The notes beneath the pieces were generated by a model. The model did no database searches. It was not told the DNA's origin and saw only the letters and a program-made list of their open reading frames with translations. 64,000 nucleotides of DNA from Sacculina carcini (taxonomy: Eukaryota; Arthropoda; Thecostraca; Sacculinidae), in contig OU696597.1 in NCBI GenBank assembly GCA_916048095.2, forward strand, positions 3,369,550-3,433,549. The letters run 5' to 3'. The position numbers were made by a program, and so were the translations under genes. Of this stretch, positions 1-11,390 are shown in pieces. Position 1 is the first letter of the stretch, and every line of letters starts with the position of its first letter.

Positions 1-798
1 AGAGCGCCGAGTGAAGAAGCGACGTGGCCGGCTTGTTGCTTGTGGTCGCTACAACACAAACTCGGACTCGAGCGATGCCGACGACAATGAGTGGACGCCG
101 CAACAATGTCTCTCAGTTGGCAAACAGACACGCAGTGTTGCCAGACGTGGTCGACGTTGCAGTCAGCGTCGTGCTAATACGACAGCAGGCGGATGTACGA
201 CAAGCACACAACAGTCGTGCACAATCGGTACCGGCAGTAATTCACAGTTGGCGCTCAGTTTGCTGGACAAGTCGGTTAGTGTGTTGTGTGAACACACATC
301 TAATCGTTGCTAAGTCCAGGCTGGCGACACAAAGTCGGGTCGCCGAGTGCTCGGTGAAAATAATTACCTTGCCACTAAAATATGATATATTTATACACGC
401 TAATTATTATAATGCATCGCCGCCGTTAAGACCATATTTTAATCCTAAATTATACTGCATATTTTATTCAAGGGCCGCTAAACGTCTACAACTACTTCAG
501 GACTGTAGAGCTATAATTATTACTGTATTATTATACCCCAGTATAATACTGATCCAGGAATAACACTTGCTAAGTTGTCCAAGTTTTTGTTTCAATTTGT
601 TTCCGATATTTATTTAGGGTTAGTATTGTGGTTTTTCAAATTGTGTATGTCTTATTGTCAATTATTGTATATATGTTGAAAATAATCGTATTTCCTACTG
701 ATTGGTAAATATGTTTTATGTTGTAATATGTCCATGTAATATGATGTTGGATGTGATATAAAAATATACATGTGATATGGTGATGGATGGTGTATATT
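1..798. other. No gene recognised; AT-rich sequence
   Basis: Open frames of 100 and 179 codons overlap in the first 560 bases, but neither shows a recognisable domain and both have arginine/threonine/valine-rich composition typical of chance frames. It could be the tail of a mobile element that begins outside the window. Nothing else is supported here. Confidence 0.4.
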
Positions 799-848
799 GT
801 AGGCAGGATGATGATGTAGCATATTTCCTACATCATCATCCTGCCTAC
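799..848. repeat. Perfect 21-bp inverted repeat with 8-base loop
   Basis: Bases 799-819 are the exact reverse complement of 828-848, around the loop at 820-827. The arms contain GGATGATGATG and its complement. The sequence would form a strong hairpin in RNA or a small cruciform in DNA. It may be the tip of a small palindromic element; no function is evident. Confidence 0.85.
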
Positions 849-1110
849 TATTGTATAATGTATTACGATTCAACAACTATTTTATATTGAAATTGGGCTG
901 AACATGGGAACATTGCCACATTTATGTACACAATGTATGCTAATTACATTATTGTATGTAATGTTTGATGTATCACTCAATTATTTACTAATTAAATTAC
1001 CAGTAAGGCGCCGTGTTCGGCGATGAACGAGCGAGCGCGAAGCTATCATATGTAATCAAACTTTGTCGTTGTCAAACTTTGTCAAAACTTTGTTTTCTGC
1101 TAAGTTATAA

Positions 1111-1430
1111 GAGGGCATATGGCACGTGCCACGTGCCACACTGGGCACTGACATAATTTGGCATGGTCTCATCCGCGGCAAAAAGGATTGGGCTACCCAA
1201 CAAAGAAAAACGCATGTTAATCGGCCTTATGGTTCCAGAGATATAAGCCTCTGAAAAACGGGTAAAAAGTGTTTTTCGAAAAAGTAGGAGGGCATTTGGG
1301 ACGTGCCACAGTGGGCACTGACGTAATTCGGCATGATCTCATTCGCGGCAGGAAGGATGAGGCTACCCAACAAAAAAAATGCATGTTAATCGGACTTATG
1401 GTTCCAGAGATATAAGCCTCTGAAAAGCGT
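1111..1430. repeat. Tandem duplication, period about 177 bp
   Basis: A unit starting GAGGGCAT at 1111 recurs at 1288. Both copies share the stretches GGCACTGACRTAATT, CATGTTAATCGG and GGTTCCAGAGATATAAGCCTC, with scattered differences and a GGCACGTGCC/GGACGTGCC variation at the start. It looks like a satellite-type or mobile-element-derived duplication. No coding frame is shared by the units. Confidence 0.75.
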
Positions 1431-1439
1431 GACCACGGC

Positions 1440-2585
1440 CGGCGGGCCGCTCATACTCATTTTTCTAGTAACACCAAGTATGAACACGCTCGCTATCGCT
1501 CGCTCGTAACAAATACTCGATGTTCAGTTGAAATTGGCCCGGGTGTACAATTTAACACACAATTGTACCGTTTACTATTTCGTTTCCTCACAGCCAGACA
1601 TGATCCAGTTTCTGATTGTTACATAGCTCACTAGTCTCTAGTTGTTTTATTGCTGTCGTTTGTTATTGTTGTTTTTGTTATTGTTTGTTATTTTTATTTG
1701 TTGGTGTTTGTTGGTATTTGATAGCGTATATCGGACGAGAGTGTGGGTGTTGCTCGAGCCTGCGACAATGTTCTCTCCGGTTGTTCTGGGTCTCCTGATA
1801 ACTGCGTCACTGCATCTCCTGTGCATGTCGTTCACACGTAAATACTCCTCCTACTCCAGACTGATACGTGTGTGTGTGTCAGTGTTGAGTTTAGTTTATT
1901 TATAATGTTTATTTTGTTTATAATGTTAGTTTATTTATATTTAGTTTATTTAATGGACATAACATTTTCAATAAATTGTGTGTGGACAATTACAGACATG
2001 AACTCTTGAAAGTCAAGTCAATAAGCAAACATATCAACATTGGCACAAATATCTGCCTGTGATAGAAACAAAATGCATTGCAATGATAACACAATATACA
2101 ATAACACAAGCATACACACATGCATAATGACATATCCCAGAATATATAGATATGTATACGTCCCTCAATATGTCTATATGCAATAATAGATATGTCGATC
2201 TGTCTATCAGTTAGTCAGTCAGTGAGTCATCCTGGCTGTTATTTAATTTCCATATCCTGACTCATATATTATTTCTCATGTGTGTGTAATCACAGTGCTG
2301 TATATTACCAGAAATGAGTTATTCTCGAGTTGTCTCCATATCGGTCACTTTACTTGTCCAAACTATATTTTGTACAATAACTTCACACTACACAAGTTAT
2401 ACCTGCCATGTCAACACTCGATCTGTTCCAAATATCCCAGCATATTTACTGGAAACTTATTGTTTCCTATTCCTCTTGCTTATTCAAGTTTGCTCTTTCT
2501 CCTCTAGTACAGACGGACACAAAAACGGGCTCCATGTACACTTTAAGTGATACATTTATTTATTAATTAATTTATTGCCCTTTTG
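1440..2585. other. No gene recognised
   Basis: AT-rich sequence with short open frames dominated by valine, leucine and cysteine from T-rich composition. The 60 to 87 codon frames here overlap one another on both strands and show no domain. Nothing is supported. Confidence 0.5.
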
Positions 2586-2587
2586 CA

Positions 2588-2896
2588 GCATCAACGCTGC
2601 CAGTGAGAATCGTCCAAGCTATTCGGGACGTGCCAAGAAGCGAACAGCTGATTTGATGGAAAATGTGAGTGTCTCTTCAGCAGAGTCCGAAACGATCTGT
2701 ACGAAAGCGAAGCCAGTTCCTCAGTATGTCCCGTGATACTTGCAGGAGAGTGCTGGTGAACCATTTGAGGACTTTCTCATACAGAAAACAGACGCTGCAG
2801 ACCCTTACAGTCTCAGACAAGAAGAAGAGAAAGGCTATGACGGCCAAGATACTCGACAAGATTGAGGAGACACCAGGTTTCCCTAACCTGATTTGA
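2588..2896 (+). pseudogene. DNA transposase fragment (HTH region), half of an inverted pair
   Basis: The plus strand reads a helix-turn-helix transposase-like segment: ASENRPSYSGRAKKR, then, after a frame change near 2665, SVRKRSQFLSMSRDTCRRVL and a K/R-rich stretch ending LDKIEETPGFPNLI. This order (linker, second HTH, approach to the catalytic FSDEA region) resembles mariner/Tc1-type transposases that begin with a DUF4817 domain. The catalytic part is absent. The first ~55 bases recur inverted at 2910-2964, so this half and the minus-strand half meet head to head. The family assignment is from remembered patterns and is moderate. Confidence 0.5.
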
Positions 2897-3188
2897 ACCT
2901 CAGATTAAGCCGCTTCTTGGCACGTCCCGAGTAGCTTGGACGATTCTCACTGGCAACGCTGATGTTCTCCACGGTTCTATACTTCACGAATTTGTCCACG
3001 CAGTGTTGAATGCTGCTTTTGAATGGAGCCTGTGAACATCCGAACTGATGAATGAAACTGTCCTGGGCTTTCTTAAACAATCCTGTCTTGTAGTAGAATT
3101 CAACACGGTCTATTCTCTGTTTCGGCTTCCACCGAGGTCTTGATGTGTTCACGCTCGTTTGTTCTGTCATGTCCTGTAAAAACGGCAA
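2897..3188 (-). pseudogene. DNA transposase N-terminal fragment (DUF4817-like), inverted half
   Basis: The minus strand encodes about 100 residues with the pattern RVEFYYKTGLFKKAQDSF and SIQHCVDKFVKYRTVENI, followed by the same ASENRPSYSGRAKKR linker found on the plus strand at 2590. This resembles the N-terminal helix-turn-helix (DUF4817) of SETMAR/mariner-like transposases. The frame then runs into unrelated residues at the junction near 2900. The protein is therefore split, with N-terminal and middle parts on opposite strands. Confidence 0.5.
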
Positions 3189-3379
3189 TAAATATATTTA
3201 TATCATTCAAAGTGTACATGGGGCCCGTTTTTTGGCTTTGCTTTTCTTTGAAACGTCGCAAAACAAATACAAACATCCTTTTTCTGCAAAATAATCGTCT
3301 ATCTATTTTCACTGTTCTGTGTGTGTGTGTGATTAAATGTATAGATAAATTAAGATAATAAATATATATTATAATATAT

Positions 3380-3990
3380 ATTGCATAACCTCGATGGCAC
3401 CACAGTTCCGTGAAATTTCATTCACAGGTATCCTAGTCCAAGAATTTACACTGTCAATTATAGAGGACGATACCAGAATTACGCGCATCTCCAGAGGGCG
3501 TCACTGGAAATTTACATAAATCCTCACTGGAAGTTCGTGAAAAATTCGCGCATTGTCTCTTGTCTTTCTCCCCCACCTTCTGCAAATGTCTGAGAGTGGT
3601 CTAGTTAAATTTTAACTCGGGTATATAATTGTCATTGGTTTCGGTTGTGAATTGTTCTCAGACCATCAATGGTTTTATTAGTGCGTAAATTTTACTGTGT
3701 AGCAGATATTAGCTAATTTAATGTGTAACTTTTTGTCGTCCGTTTATAATCTGCTTTCTCATCCAACTTCATCATCAATGCACTGAAATTTCCAGAACCT
3801 GCAAGCCGATTCCTGCCGGCTGCGAGAATCTGGTCTGCCGCGGCGGCAGCCGACTGGTTCCGTATCAGCGTCGATTGACGTCATCCACCATTCGTGACGT
3901 CACACTCAAGTGTCAGCCAGTCGCCAGTGAGATGTTTATCTTTTGTTTGCACCAGCAGGGTTCTTAGCCGGGGTGTTCGCTTTCCCAGGG
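3380..3990 (+). promoter_or_regulatory. Upstream block of zinc-finger gene A, paralogous to 21655-22320
   Basis: Blocks such as ATGGCACCACAGTT, GTGAAATTTCATTCACAGG, CAGAGGGC, TTAGTGCGTAA, TTTTACTGTGTA and ACGTCACACTCAAGTGTCAG occur in the same order here and upstream of the second zinc-finger exon. The spacing to that exon also matches once the hAT-like insertion at 4160-5274 is removed. The block probably contains the promoter and 5' untranslated exon, with a TGACGTCA-like CRE motif near 3878 and a TGACGTCA at 3895. The promoter role is inferred from position only. Confidence 0.55.
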
Positions 3991-4159
3991 GACATTTTTC
4001 CTAAGAGTCTCGGGGATTTCTGTGAAAATAATGAGCTGAATTATATCACTCTTCTGATTTATATTTTGCCTGGACAAATAGTTTTTGCCTAATGTCTTAA
4101 ACAGTGTGTTGAGATCTCGGGAATTGTGTATTTCTGTTTTTGTCATATAATGTTATCAG

Positions 4160-4838
4160 TAGGGTGACCTTTTGGTGCGCTAAAAATAGAGAAATGTTGC
4201 GCTAAAAAATCCTATAAGTTGCTCTAAAAAGTTGCACTTAAAATTTTGCAAACATTTCACTAAAACATTTAAAGGTAGTGATAATCACTGACTTATGAAA
4301 AACATACTTTTGTGAGGAAAATTTGTACTTTTTACAGTCTATAACTATTACTACAATACGTTTTGAGCACTCGCGGTTGTGCTAGGATTGCATGCTTCAT
4401 GAGCTTCAATTGTCACCTCACTGGCGATTTGGATGCGCTAAAAATCACAAATAGCTGTGCTAAAAAGCTGAGCTCAATGTTTCGCTAAAAATTGTCAATT
4501 TTAAATATTAGGATAATAAAATTTAAGCACTGAAATAACACTTTGATAGTTTCACGTTTTTGTTTCTAATAAATTATGCATTTTGAGCATTCGCGGTTGC
4601 GTTAAGATTGTGTGTTTCTCATGCTTGTCTAGTCTGTCGAGTCTGTCGCACTGATGCCTGGTAGTGGCATTTAAATCTACAATATAATTTGATAGACTCA
4701 CTCGATGTTAATTTTCTTAAATGTTCAAAGGTATAAACAGATTTTGCAGATAAAACATTATTTCATTATGCGGTAATATTATTCAAGTACTCTTGATCTA
4801 ACTAGTTGCTCTAAGGTTGCTCAAAAAGTATAAAAATT

Positions 4839-4917
<79 letters not shown>

Positions 4918-5274
4918 CCGTATGCAGTGCTATGCACACGCAGGATGTCTAGCACCACACACGAACACAATGTTCACACACCTTCCAGATACATGCTTAC
5001 CGAGTTTATGTTGACAATACATGAACATTTGCTGCATTGTACAACTTTACAACTGACAATTTTTCTTGATAGTGTGAAACAGTTGTTATAAAAGTTCAAA
5101 TTTGTCTTAAATCTTAATAGTTGCTTTTAAAAATGGAAAAGTTGCGCTAAAAACAAAAAGTTGCATTTATAACTTATTTAATAATTACCTCAGATCAATA
5201 ACATATTGATTTTTGGGTTCCTTGTGATGAGCAGATTCTATGATAAAAAAGTTTTGCAACAAAAGGTCACCCTA
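4160..5274. mobile_element. Non-autonomous hAT-like DNA transposon, 1115 bp, 8-bp target duplication
   Basis: The element starts TAGGGTGACCTTTTG and ends with the exact complement CAAAAGGTCACCCTA. It is flanked by the perfect 8-bp direct repeat GTTATCAG at 4152-4159 and 5275-5282. Many copies of a short motif, TTGCGCTAAAAA and variants, lie inside both ends; such subterminal repeats commonly bind hAT transposases. No transposase frame is present, and a (TA)n(GT)n array sits in the middle. The paralogous locus at about 22400 lacks the element, so it serves as an empty site. Confidence 0.85.
4838..4918. repeat. (TA)n(GT)n microsatellite
   Basis: About 60 bases of alternating TA followed by about 18 bases of GT, inside the hAT-like element. 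Open frames reading repeated Tyr-Ile here are artefacts. Confidence 0.95.
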
Positions 5275-5455
5275 GTTATCAGGAATAAATGGGGATGCAA
5301 CGTTTTCGGGTAGAAGGTGAAATATATATGTCGTTTGTGATATCGTGCGTGTCGTATACGTTGCGTTTTCATCGATTCACTTATTAATTGTTTTGTATCG
5401 TAGAGTTTCACACATTTGATGCAGCGTATGTATGTGTGTATGTGTGTGTATATAG

Positions 5456-6378
5456 ACCGTGTTGTTGCTTGTGAAGGCGGACAACCTGAATCATCCGCAA
5501 CACGACCACATGCACACAAGTGCAGTGTGCAATGCAGTGTGAAGCAGCATGAATGTCTGTTGTGCAAGAAGAAATTCACACAGAAAGGCAGTCTCACCAT
5601 TCACATGAGAACACATACTGGAGAGAAGCTGCATGAATGTCTGTTGTGCAAGAAGAAATTCACACAGAAAGGCAGTCTCATCATTCACATGAGAACACAT
5701 ACTGGAGAGAAGCTGCATGAATGTCTGTTATGCAAGAAGAAATTCACAGAGAAAGGCAGTCTCATCATTCACATGAGAACACATACTGGAGAGAAGCTGC
5801 ATGGATGTCTGTTTTGCAAGAAGAAATTCACAGAGAAAGGCAGTCTCATCATTCACATGAGAACACATACTGGAGAGAAGCTGCATGGATGTCTGTTTTG
5901 CAAGAAGAAATTCACACAGAAAGCCGACCTCTCACGTCACATAAGAACACACACAGGAGAGAAGCCTTACGAGTGTGAGTTGTGTGATCAAAGATTCACG
6001 TATAAAATCTCTCTCACCAAGCACATAATGGAACATACTGGAGAGAAGCCATTCAAGTGTGAGTTGTGTAATAAGAGATTCGCACAAAAATTCCATGTCA
6101 CCGTTCACATGAGAACACACACAGGAGAGAAGCCTTACGAGTGTGAGTTGTGTAATAAGAGATTCGCACAGAAAAGCAATGTCACCGTTCACATGAGAAC
6201 ACACACAGGAGAGAAGCCATTCAAGTGTGATGTATGTAAGAAACGATTTTCAGTTTTTCAATCACTTTCTGTACACATGAGAACACACACAGGAGTGAAG
6301 CCGTTCAAGTGTGAATTGTGTGATCGGAGATTCAGAAATCATTCACACCTTTCAGTACACAGGAAGACACATAGGTAG
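5456..6378 (+). CDS. C2H2 zinc-finger protein A, last exon (10 fingers)
   Basis: A probable 3' coding exon follows a (GT)n-rich intron end and the acceptor TATAG at 5451-5455. It encodes ten tandem C2H2 fingers (C-x2-C-x12-H-x3-H) joined by HTGEKP-type linkers and stops at TAG 6376-6378. Fingers 1-5 are nearly identical 84-bp units (HECLLCKKKFTQKGSL type), fingers 6-10 are more diverged (YECELC, FKCELC). Such proteins usually bind DNA in the nucleus. The N-terminal exon was not found and no KRAB, BTB or ZAD domain is visible. The short pre-finger region is homologous to the exon at 22651, so the two genes are paralogues. The homogeneous fingers suggest recent unequal exchange or gene conversion. 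Confidence 0.85.
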
Positions 6379-7630
6379 ATGTACAAGTGTGATGTCTGCA
6401 CAAGGGTGAATAGTTAATGTACAAGTGTGATGAGAGGATATCTTGTATTACACAAGAGAGCATGTGCTAGAACTATCACAAGACATTCATACAAGTATTA
6501 CTTGTGTTGCTTTTTGCTGACATTAGTGGCTTGGACATTTGATGATAGAGAATGGAATCTTGGAGAAAGTTCGTTGTTGTTGATAGTCATCGTGTCAAAT
6601 GTTATTTGCATGGTTGCGAGTTAATTCGTCACGTGTGTATATGACGTTGTCTATTTGTGTCACGTGGTGGCGTAATATTTTCATGATACAGTAATGTACA
6701 ATGTTATGCGTTTAAGTGTGTTCACGTTTTGCATGGGTAACAATCATAATTATTTGTGTATACTGTCGTGTATTTATGTGCGTGTGATTGTGTTGGTTTG
6801 TACCTTCAATATATGCATTCTTGTTCCGACGTTGCTTTTGTGCGGTCTCGAGCAGCACTTTCTCTGTGCTCCACCAGATGTAACTGACGGTGAACTAGAC
6901 AGAGACTTGGGGAACGCGTAATGGCTTCATCTCTTCTACGACCAAAATGGCAGGCTTATACTTTTGCCACCGTCGGTGCCTGCTCTGATATAGGGATGGA
7001 ATCAAACGAGTGATGTCTCATTCCAATTTACGGTCATGGTTCTTGTAGGGCACATTGGAATAGCGCCTGACCTATACCGACCATGTATTACTACTGAGAA
7101 GCGCATATTTAAAAAACTGAATATTTTTAAGTCTGTATCCAAATGTTCGACGCGCGAGGCACTAACGATACTTCTTTCTGGAACCCTCGTTAATCAGGTC
7201 GCCTCGCGATTACACAGGCAGATATGACATGACACCGGAGTCCGCAAAGTGTCATTTGAGTGTGGTACACTACGCAGGAATACGCATGTCTCCCGCACGT
7301 TTCGCCAGCTGTCGGTATCTTTATTGGGACTGATGCGGCTCCGTTAACGTTACGTCGTCAAGAGCTGGACCAAGATTATCAAAGTTGATATTATGTATAG
7401 CCATCTGTCTATACTCGCATTCTTCTGCAATCTGTACGCGATGCCTCTACTGGAAGTCGTCACCGTTCTTTTCAATCATCTCCAATCTTTTCTACAATGT
7501 GCAGAGGTGTGTTTTTGCAACTTCTCCTTGTGTGTCAGATAATAAGCATTGATACCGCGGTTCCATATACACCGGGGATAGGAAGGCGGGATTGTTAAGA
7601 AGCTTGCCTTCTCTGCTTTCCATGGCTTCA
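6379..7630. other. No gene recognised
   Basis: Short open frames (60 to 75 codons) show no domain and no splice-supported homology. A segment near 6420 (ACAAGTGTGATG) echoes finger-coding sequence just beyond the stop of zinc-finger gene A and may be a decayed extra finger. Confidence 0.4.
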
Positions 7631-7636
7631 AGAAGA

Positions 7637-8330
7637 TCACCTGAAATATTCCTCCTTCCTAAGCTGCCGGTGGTACTTGCACCAGCGATTGACATAATCG
7701 CTCGTTGACATGTGTTGTGAGGCACGATCAGACGCTGGTTGTCGCCGACCACGATGAGACACAACCACGGGACGACCTGGAACATGTTGTGTGGATAAAA
7801 CAACTGCGTCATCCTCTCCGCACTCCGATTCGTGGCGAACTGTCGCGACCGAGTGCAATGGTTGATGATAAGCGTCTGCTTTGACGGCTACTGCCAGGAG
7901 GGTCATCTTTTGAAGCCAATCGCGGCACAGCAATTGCAAGGGCGATGGCAGACGCGACAGAAAGGTCTCGATGATTATTTCGTGTCCTGTGTCGTTTGGA
8001 CACAGAGCTTCTATGTCGCTATAAAGATCTGAGGGTCTAGGTGAGCCCAATTCAGCTGGCAGACTGTTGAGTCGTCTTAGCCGCTCTGCGGGGCTGAGGT
8101 GGAGACGCTGCTTCAGTCGTGCACGCGGCTGTGAGTAGCAGTCGGCAGGTAGAGGACTTGTGATGATGTTGTGTGATGCTGGCAGTTTGGCTAATACTTT
8201 CCTCAGCATGGTGCTCTGCACTGTGATGCCTGCATCCGCCATCAAATTGTCACACATGGCAAGCCATGTATCCACATCGATGGGATCGAAGGTAGTTAAT
8301 TCAACCCGAGTTCCGAACGAACACTGCATT
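7637..8330 (-). pseudogene. Gypsy (CsRn1-like) gag fragment
   Basis: About 230 codons on the minus strand match the layout of the two intact-looking Gypsy Gags in this window: an N-terminal TFDPIDVDTWLAMCDNLMAD capsid-like start, PPAD-like PLPADCYSQPRARLKQRL, AERLRRLNSLPAELGSPRPSD, and a degenerate end, RWCKYHRQL, where the Cys-x2-His zinc motif would sit. The final cysteines are lost and no pol follows. It is a truncated, decayed copy. LTRs were not identified around it. Confidence 0.7.
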
Positions 8331-8524
8331 GGATGTGCCTTCCATTTTAGGAACGCAAACAAACGGGGTGACCACTGTAGAAGCGCTGCTCACTACACAG
8401 AACGATACAAGAGACTGATGTCTTGTCACGCACACACACACACGCAAATCCCACACACACGCACACGCATACTCAGAAGCGCTAGTGGTGGACGGAGCCC
8501 ACGATCCCAGGCGCCACTCGCACA

Positions 8525-8600
8525 GGTGGCCACAGTACATAGAAGTGTCGCACAGTACCGTGCAAACAATGATATTAGGGCTTTCAGACACATTATAACA
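8525..8600 (-). repeat. Dispersed repeat segment shared with about 24336-24400 and 62806-62870
   Basis: The stretch containing AGTACCGTGCAAACAATG and ATTAGGGCTTTCAGACACAT occurs here in one orientation and reverse-complemented at the two other sites, where it belongs to a longer (~370 bp) repeat. It marks the end of an unclassified interspersed element. Confidence 0.7.
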
Positions 8601-8910
8601 ATTATATTGTATAATTAACACGATAATATAGTAATGTATAATTAACATGCTAATATAATTGTTACGATGATAATAATAATATGTTGTTATGTTGATCTTC
8701 GTTCGGCTGATCGTGATGTCTTGATAGTTCCTCTTGATGTTGTGTTCCGCGATAACAAGTAATAGTCACCCAGTCGAAGTTGAATTGTGTATTCAGGGCA
8801 ACCCGTCAAATCTACTCTTAACACTTAATAAAGTCCTGAACCTAATGCTCTAATGACGACTTAATAATGGTGAGTCCTACATCGCAAGTCGCTAGTCCAA
8901 GCCAAACTAA

Positions 8911-9174
<264 letters not shown>

Positions 9175-9334
9175 TAAAAATGTGTAAATCATTAATGTGT
9201 ACTTTGTGTACCATGTATACTACTAGATTAGAAATTATTATACATTATGTTGGTTCAGTTCAGCAAGTGAATAAAGTTAATTTCTGAACTAGATTTGCAT
9301 CACTAATCCATTTTACTTTTTTTTAATAGTATTA

Positions 9335-9411
9335 ATTTTTGACAGGGGGTACGAAAAAATTGTATGATATATCAAGGGGTACGGGCATTAAAAAAGGTGA
9401 AGAACCACTGG
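9335..9411. mobile_element. hAT-type element, 3' terminal part
   Basis: The sequence ends with GGTGAAGAACCACTG, the complement of a typical hAT terminus CAGTGGTTCTTCACC, and is followed by GTCTAGAT. That octamer fits the NTCTAGAN target preference of hAT-Charlie-type elements and is close to the GTCTAGAG duplication of the MITE at 51764. The matching left end was not found upstream, so the element appears truncated or rearranged. It abuts the endonuclease region of the non-LTR element that starts at 9412. Confidence 0.55.
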
Positions 9412-11087
9412 TCTAGATCTTGATGTCATAGGTTTAATGGAGACAAGATTAGATGCAATGATCACGAAATTATACACTCTTCCTGGTTATAATATGTTTA
9501 ATGAATGTAGGAACAGATTCGGCGGTGGAAAAGCTGTTTATATCAATAGTAAAATTATAGCAAGAAAAATAGATAATATGTCTTTTCATTATCCTTGTAT
9601 TGAGTGTTTAAGTGTAGAAACAGAATATAACAATAAGCATTATTTGATTATTTGCATTTACAGGCCACCAAATTCTGATTATCAAATGTTTCTTGAAAAA
9701 ATTCATGAAAATTTAGATATAACTTACCGGAAAAAATACTCTGATATTTATGTGTTCGGGGATTTCAATATTGACCTAATCTAATATTAATTATATTGAC
9801 CTAGTAATGGCAATATGACAACTGAATTCAAAAATTGCATGCATTCATTCTCTTTATATCCTCTGACATCAAAGCCCACTAGATTGACAAACACAACAGC
9901 CACACTACTTGACCAAATATGGACAACAAATACACACTCAAACTCAGCCAACTACATAATTCAAAATGATATGTCAGACCATTGTCCCATTTTGTCATTT
10001 TTAAAAAATAGTAATAATGACAAGGGCAGGATGAATTATTCATATAGAAGAAGTTTTTGCAAACAAACAATAGAAAAATTTAGACAAGACATATCCACCA
10101 CTGATTGGTCAGCAGTAATGCAGTGTTCAGATGTTAATATAGCGTACGATTTATTCATCATGATATTTCACAAAAAATTCGAGGAAAACTTCCCTCTTTA
10201 TATCCAAAAAATGAAACCGAAACCAAATTTAAATCCTTATTTAACAAAAAGTCTAAAGGATTGTATACGTAAAAAACATAAACTTGAGAAACTATCAAAA
10301 AAGTGGCCAATCACGTTCAAAGAAGAATACAAAAAATACAGAAACACCTTAACTCGAACACTGAGAGCAGCAAAAAATAAATTTTACAAAGATCAATTGA
10401 AAGAATTTCAAGGAAATCCGAAACAACATTGGCGTATAATAAACACTATCCTAGGGAGAAACATAGTAGAGAAAAACGATCTTTGTGCGATAGGTGATAC
10501 TGATCTGGAGATTGCTAATAAGTTGAATGAACATTTTCTCACGGCTGGACTCTCTATCAATGACGTATCACGCAACAATAGCTATATGAAATACCTGAAC
10601 GAACCGGCAAACACTTCGTTGTACTTATATCCAACTGATCCAATGGAAACAAGTGAATGTTTAAAAATCCTCAACAAAAATTCTGCAGGTTGTGATGACA
10701 TTCCGCCGAGAATACTACGCGAAGTACGAGCGTTCATAAGTACTCCGTTATCTCACATTATAAATCTATCTTTCTCGACCGGTGTTTTTCCAGAAAAATA
10801 TTAATAAAGAAAAATTAAAAATAGCCAAAGTAGTGCCCGTGTTTAAAACAGGAGATAAAAACAACATTAATAACTACCGACCAATCTCTCTATTACCGGC
10901 AGTAAGCAAAATAATTGAAAAGTTAATCTCAAGAAGACTAAACAAATACCTAGATAAAAATAACTTATTACATGAAAATCAATTCGGATTCAGGCCCAAA
11001 CTTTCCACAGAAACTGCTATTCTAAAATTTACTTCAGAAATTTACAAAAAATTAGACGAAGGAGCTTTTGTAATAGGAATGTTCTTA
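9412..11087 (+). pseudogene. Jockey/CR1-type non-LTR retrotransposon, 5' segment (endonuclease plus start of RT)
   Basis: The plus strand encodes an AP-like endonuclease part (GLMETRLDAMI, RNRFGGGKAVYI, IYRPPNSDY, FGDFNIDL), a linker (NPYLTKSLKDCIRKKHKLEK) and the first RT blocks (NNYRPISLLPAVSKIIEKLI, NQFGFRPKLSTETAI). Its product would copy element RNA at a nicked chromosomal target. The frame is broken at about 9780, where ATTGACCTA is duplicated around a short AT-rich insert, and again near 10795 (one-base shift). The segment ends at the CTTA target duplication of the Gypsy element at 11084-11087; the RT resumes at 16014. The start of the endonuclease is missing. Confidence 0.85.
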
Positions 11088-11376
11088 TTTAGCGTGGAAA
11101 ACACTAGGAATTGATGCGAGTTTAATATCACACGAGAGCGAGAAGACACGATGTGTGTGCTACGAGCGCGCCAGCAAGAAGGAGGAAAACGCGGGGTATC
11201 GAGCACAGTGACAGTGTCACACAATATGCATGCCAAGATTTGTGGCATGATATTTACAATCAAACATGAGACACACATAAGAAGATATGATGAAATAAAC
11301 TATATGGTACACAGATAAAATAACAATGTAATAATCAAACACACGGCGCAGTCGCGAACGCGGCGCAGTCGCTACA
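11088..11376 (-). repeat. 3' LTR of the young Gypsy element
   Basis: In element orientation it begins TGTAGCGACTGCG (from 11376 downward) and ends GCTAAA at 11088. It has the same 289-bp length as the copy at 15725-16013. Direct comparison shows a single difference at 11138. Confidence 0.93.
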
Positions 11377-11390
11377 CCACCTCCCCCCTA
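11377..11390 (-). promoter_or_regulatory. Polypurine tract of the young Gypsy element
   Basis: On the element strand TAGGGGGGAGGTGG lies immediately before the 3' LTR, the expected place and composition for priming plus-strand DNA synthesis. Confidence 0.8.

Noticed and set aside
11-563. Overlapping N-terminal frames of 100 and 179 codons as a gene
   Set aside because: No domain or splice evidence; composition suggests chance frames.
4817-5091. Frames reading repeated Tyr-Ile and Val-Cys
   Set aside because: Direct translations of (TA)n and (GT)n microsatellites. The same holds at 22460-22684, 36732-37166, 39737-40107, 44702-45439 and 46746-47506.
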